A DNA stretch of 64,000 nt from Allobacillus halotolerans. GTDB lineage: Bacteria > Bacillota > Bacilli > Bacillales > Alkalibacillaceae. The translations under genes and the position numbers were made by a program. Positions 61,318 through 64,000 of this stretch are shown one piece after another; positions within the stretch are counted from its first letter, which is position 1, and each line of letters starts with the position of its first letter. The notes beneath the pieces were generated by a model. It saw nothing but the letters and a program-made list of their open reading frames with translations. It had not been told where the DNA came from and ran no database searches. The stretch lies in NCBI RefSeq assembly GCF_028743495.1, contig NZ_CP117968.1, one strand, 5' to 3'.

Positions 61318-61821
61318 CTAACTTCTCGCTTGTTCTTTTTCACCTGAAGCACTAAGAATACTGCCAATTAAAACAAAGGAAAATATAATAACCCCAGCTA
61401 CTGCAATATTTAAAACTAATAATCCAAAGGTTTTTATTGCAGATAAATAGACAACATAAATGAGTAAAAGTAACAGTGGCACTTTCCATGTATATGTATA
61501 TTTAGTATTTTCCTCATCAAAAATTGATGCCCCTAATAAATACAAAATATAACCGAATATAGATGTTGCCACAAGGCATAATGTTAAAGGTAAACCTAAA
61601 TTCCACACTAAATCATATGAAGTCTCTGCTAGCTCATAAGGTTTATCAAATACTGATAGAAAGAAGGCAGAAATAGTCGATCCAATACTGTCCATCATCT
61701 CTGAAGAAAGATCACCGGCATTCTTCCCCTGAATAGGTTTAGTTAAATGGTCTGCCCACGTATGTAAGCTCAATGCTACTACTATCGCAATACTCATCAA
61801 AAACATTTTAGAGTCACTCAT
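61318..61821 (-). CDS. Membrane protein of unknown function
   Basis: A 167-residue protein with an N-terminal helix (residues ~6-20), a polar loop of about 50 residues with amphipathic character and three further helices in the C-terminal half (~73-95, 108-125, 130-152), ending in a charged tail. No family recognised. ATG 61821 follows AAAAAGGAGGG at 6-7 nt, so translation is well supported. It is 130 bp from the DUF6710-like gene on the same strand and may be co-transcribed. Confidence 0.6.
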   Translation of the reverse strand: MSDSKMFLMSIAIVVALSLHTWADHLTKPIQGKNAGDLSSEMMDSIGSTISAFFLSVFDKPYELAETSYDLVWNLGLPLTLCLVATSIFGYILYLLGASIFDEENTKYTYTWKVPLLLLLIYVVYLSAIKTFGLLVLNIAVAGVIIFSFVLIGSILSASGEKEQARS

Positions 61822-61949
61822 CTTACTTCCCTCCTTTTTTCTATATATATTTCTTTGTTTTGGAAATTAGGACAACTATTTTGCAATGATGGGAAAGCAT
61901 ATTAAAGTAACGCCTAGCTTTAAGCTTAACGAAGCGATTTAATAGCGAT

Positions 61950-61973
61950 AAAAAAAGAGACTAGCCAGTCTTC
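61950..61973 (-). terminator. Weak terminator after the MOSC gene
   Basis: AGACT and AGTCT arms around GGCT, followed on the minus strand by a seven-T run. The stem is short. Confidence 0.5.
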
Positions 61974-61980
61974 GTATAAT

Positions 61981-62697
61981 TTACTCATCCCTTACATTCG
62001 GCCCATAAACCCGCTTAACATCCGACGACTGTTTCCCTTCAAGCCGCTTCTCAAGCGTTCGCTTCCAGTTAGGTGCGAGCAGTTCACATGATGCCAGCTG
62101 ACTTGCTAGGTCTAAATCATCTTTCTGTTTGTACATGACGTTGTTGCAGGCTTCAATTGACCACTGAGGGTAAGGTCGTTCGATCAATTCCAAGTATGTA
62201 TTTCCAGTAACATACCCTTCTTCAAGCACTCTAAAGTACCAACCGGTTAGACCGCTATTTTGTATGCGGAGCGCCAAATCGATTTGATTATATCTGCGAG
62301 CTGGTTTCCAACACGGACGTCGTGGTTGAGAGACTTGAATGAGCGTTTCTCCATAGCGATAGGTGTCTCCGATGCAAATTGACTGTTCATCCGCATTTTG
62401 AATGGCTAAATTTTCACCCATGCCGCCAACTTCCATTGTTGTATGCTCGATTTCTCTTTGCCAATAGTCGTAATGCTTTGTCGGATAAGCAAAGAGCGCT
62501 TTTTCCGGACCGCCGTGATTCTTTTTATCGGCTACTTCATCGCCGATCAATCCGGTCTCGCTTAACCATATTTTTTCTTCAGTCGGCTTCTTGAACATGC
62601 CGGTCTCCCACTGACGATTGATTCGTTTTTCGGCGTTGGGGTCGCCTAGTTGTTTGACTTTACCTTTAAAAAGTTGATCTATGTATGGCTGACTCAT
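61981..62697 (-). CDS. MOSC domain protein (YflK/YiiM-like)
   Basis: A 238-residue MOSC-fold protein. The signature runs LIGDEVADKKNHGGPEKALF near residue 50, MEVGGMGENLAIQNADE near 88, and QPRRPCWKPARRY near 123, where the cysteine is the presumed molybdenum or sulfur ligand. B. subtilis YflK and E. coli YiiM have this layout; YiiM reduces N-hydroxylated compounds. Here molybdenum cofactor-dependent reduction of N-hydroxylated substrates is a reasonable guess. ATG 62697; monocistronic. Confidence 0.88.
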   Translation of the reverse strand: MSQPYIDQLFKGKVKQLGDPNAEKRINRQWETGMFKKPTEEKIWLSETGLIGDEVADKKNHGGPEKALFAYPTKHYDYWQREIEHTTMEVGGMGENLAIQNADEQSICIGDTYRYGETLIQVSQPRRPCWKPARRYNQIDLALRIQNSGLTGWYFRVLEEGYVTGNTYLELIERPYPQWSIEACNNVMYKQKDDLDLASQLASCELLAPNWKRTLEKRLEGKQSSDVKRVYGPNVRDE

Positions 62698-62881
62698 TTA
62701 TTTCACCTTTTCACAAATATTTTTTACCCAAAAAGACCTTGTATATCTACATTATAACGAATAAATACCGTGCTGTGTCTGTGAGGTTTTGAATGATTTT
62801 GGCACTAACGTTGGTATGCACAAAAAATAGGCACTGGTCACGGTAACTATAGTTTTGATTGAAGGCATAATTCTTTCATTT

Positions 62882-63091
62882 CTTCAGGGTTATTTCAAAA
62901 TTCTTCAGGGTTAATTCGCATTTCTTCAGGGTTAATTTGCAAAACTTCAGCGTTAATTCGCGTTGCTTCAGGGTTAATTCGCAAAGCTTCAGGGTTAATT
63001 TGCTTTCCTTCAGGGTTAATTCACGAAGCTTCAGGGTTTGTCTGCACTTCTTCAGTGTTAATCTGCTCTCCTTCAACATTAACACAAAAAT
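62882..63091 (-). repeat. Array C2: ten-unit 21-bp family C array, inverted relative to C1
   Basis: Unit starts at 62882, 62903, 62924, 62945, 62966, 62987, 63008, 63029, 63050 and 63071 are all 21 bp apart. On the plus strand each begins CTTCAGGGTTAATTC, the reverse complement of the family C core in its CCCTG form. The next position (63092) also carries a degenerate unit that overlaps the stop codon of the NERD gene. Open frames on both strands encode heptad repeats and are not considered genes. Confidence 0.9.
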
Positions 63092-63093
63092 CT

Positions 63094-64000
63094 TTAACGC
63101 TGAGCTGCTCGGATCCTCCGCTCTACACTTTCCTCCTTCAACATCTTATTTAAATGAAACAAGTAATCGAAGTCGTCACTTTGATAGTTGTATGCGAGCT
63201 GATATTTTCGTAAATATTTATCTCCGTGACTTGTAGCCACTTTCTTCAGCATGTCTCGGGCTGTATGGCTTGATTCTAGTCCAGTAAATTTACGGAATGC
63301 TCGGTTCGTTATTTCCTTTCCATATAACAAGTAATAGTCTTTGAGTGCATTTTCGTGGGCTAACGCATCTCGGTGGTTACATCGCGGGCATTGCCATCTG
63401 CGTCTAGTCATTTTCATGCCAAGGTTTCCGCAGTTCATGCAGAAGTTTCCACGTTTGAGTTCACTTGGTTGGATTCGATTTTGTTTTAAGATGTCTGGTA
63501 GATAAGGGGTATTGTGGTGTGTGATTTGATTGGACAGATGGTTGATCTGTTTGACGGTGAGGTGGTTGTCGTGTTCATTGGATAATTCCCGAAATAATGA
63601 TGGCAGCCGCTGAAGGGAGATAACTCGTGATGCGTGGTGGGTGTTGGTGGATTCGATACGTAATCTCGTGTTGGAGTTGGTCATGACAACATAGTATTCG
63701 ATTGGTACGTTACTTAGCCCGAAATACTCTAGCCAATTCGTTAGTTGAAACGCTTGCTCTTCGGCTTGCAAAACAGGGTCTTCAAAAACTTTGAATTCCT
63801 CGCCCTTTGTCTGGATCACTTGATGTACCGTTTCATCAAATAATAGGTCGTCACTATAATATTTAGATTCGAGAATGAGTATAAATTTAGAGGAAATTAA
63901 GATAAAATCCATTTGGAAATGATTCGAATAAAAATTTAGCCGGATGTTCGGTAAGACCTTACAATAAGATGGAAATTTGCTGAGTGGATAAAGCAATCGT
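63094..64000 (-). CDS. NERD-domain protein, N-terminus outside the window
   Basis: At least 302 residues are visible; the frame is open at the right edge, so the start lies beyond it (a TTG at 63996 is not a credible start). The visible N-terminus is the central NERD nuclease-related fold: FQMDFILISSKFILILESKYY contains the Q/E-x-K active-site type residues. The C-terminal third has a zinc ribbon with CMNCG and CPRCNHRDAL and a helical end. NERD proteins are thought to be DNA-processing enzymes with ancestry in the restriction-endonuclease fold. The stop codon lies inside the last repeat unit of array C2. Confidence 0.75.
   Translation of the reverse strand, partial: RLLYPLSKFPSYCKVLPNIRLNFYSNHFQMDFILISSKFILILESKYYSDDLLFDETVHQVIQTKGEEFKVFEDPVLQAEEQAFQLTNWLEYFGLSNVPIEYYVVMTNSNTRLRIESTNTHHASRVISLQRLPSLFRELSNEHDNHLTVKQINHLSNQITHHNTPYLPDILKQNRIQPSELKRGNFCMNCGNLGMKMTRRRWQCPRCNHRDALAHENALKDYYLLYGKEITNRAFRKFTGLESSHTARDMLKKVATSHGDKYLRKYQLAYNYQSDDFDYLFHLNKMLKEESVERRIRAAQR

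Noticed and set aside
62876..63085. Minus-strand frame of 70 codons with LTLKxxx repeats
   Set aside because: It is array C2 read in one phase; there is no ribosome site.

Overview
The window reads as chromosomal DNA of a low-to-moderate-GC, endospore-forming member of the Bacillaceae, perhaps a halophilic or alkaliphilic relative of Bacillus. Support comes from a cwlJ-type spore germination hydrolase behind a sigma-E-like promoter, strong AGGAGG-type ribosome binding sites with frequent TTG and GTG starts, sigma-A promoters, a perfect CcpA cre site, a YvbJ/TcaA-type zinc-ribbon membrane protein, LrgAB, and several lipoproteins with Bacillus-style lipoboxes. No tRNA, rRNA, insertion sequence, prophage or cas gene was seen.

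Layout. 0-12 kb is mixed housekeeping: a split AbrB-type membrane transporter, an unassigned permease, a metallo-beta-lactamase-fold hydrolase, two zinc-ribbon membrane proteins, a gamma-glutamylcyclotransferase-like protein, an acidic surface protein, speG, a small lipoprotein, a broken lrgB copy and cwlJ. 12.6-26.2 kb is one long minus-strand catabolic block: a GntR regulator, a four-component flavin/iron-sulfur amino-acid or opine dehydrogenase, an M20 peptidase, a five-gene peptide ABC transporter, a second FAD oxidoreductase, an FAH-family hydrolase and lrgAB. The likely logic is peptide import, hydrolysis, and oxidation of an unusual amino acid. 27-44.2 kb is a second minus-strand catabolic block under an IclR regulator: TRAP transporter, CoA transferase, two heteromeric acyl-CoA dehydrogenase pairs, two enoyl-CoA hydratases, a split MaoC hydratase, SDR, thiolase, NDP-forming acyl-CoA synthetase and a nitronate-monooxygenase-like flavoprotein. 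It is a complete CoA-dependent route for some imported, probably cyclic or branched, carboxylic acid. 44-52 kb holds a BenE-like transporter, glycerate kinase, a tripartite tricarboxylate transporter (tctCBA) and an M19 dipeptidase. 52-56.4 kb has a DUF3298 lipoprotein and recQ. 56.5-62 kb is an accessory island: an AbrB/Doc toxin-antitoxin pair, a TIGR04141/DUF6119-like protein, an orphan two-ORF unit that may be one frameshifted gene, a DUF6710-like protein and a membrane protein. The window ends with a MOSC protein and the 3' part of a NERD-domain gene.

The most unusual signal is not a gene. Nine intergenic arrays are built from three unrelated sequence cores, all with the same 21-bp period: family A (ATATGNRCCC core), family B (TTTGAACGNTCAGCGC core) and family C (TTAACACTGAAG core). 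Each array uses one family only, keeps its core while the other 9-11 bases drift, and several show higher-order periods of 186, 195, 84 or 42 bp. Twenty-one bp is two helical turns and also seven codons, so the arrays create long heptapeptide-repeat open frames that look like genes but probably are not. They may be phased protein-binding arrays or a minisatellite class of this lineage. I do not recognise them as a described system.
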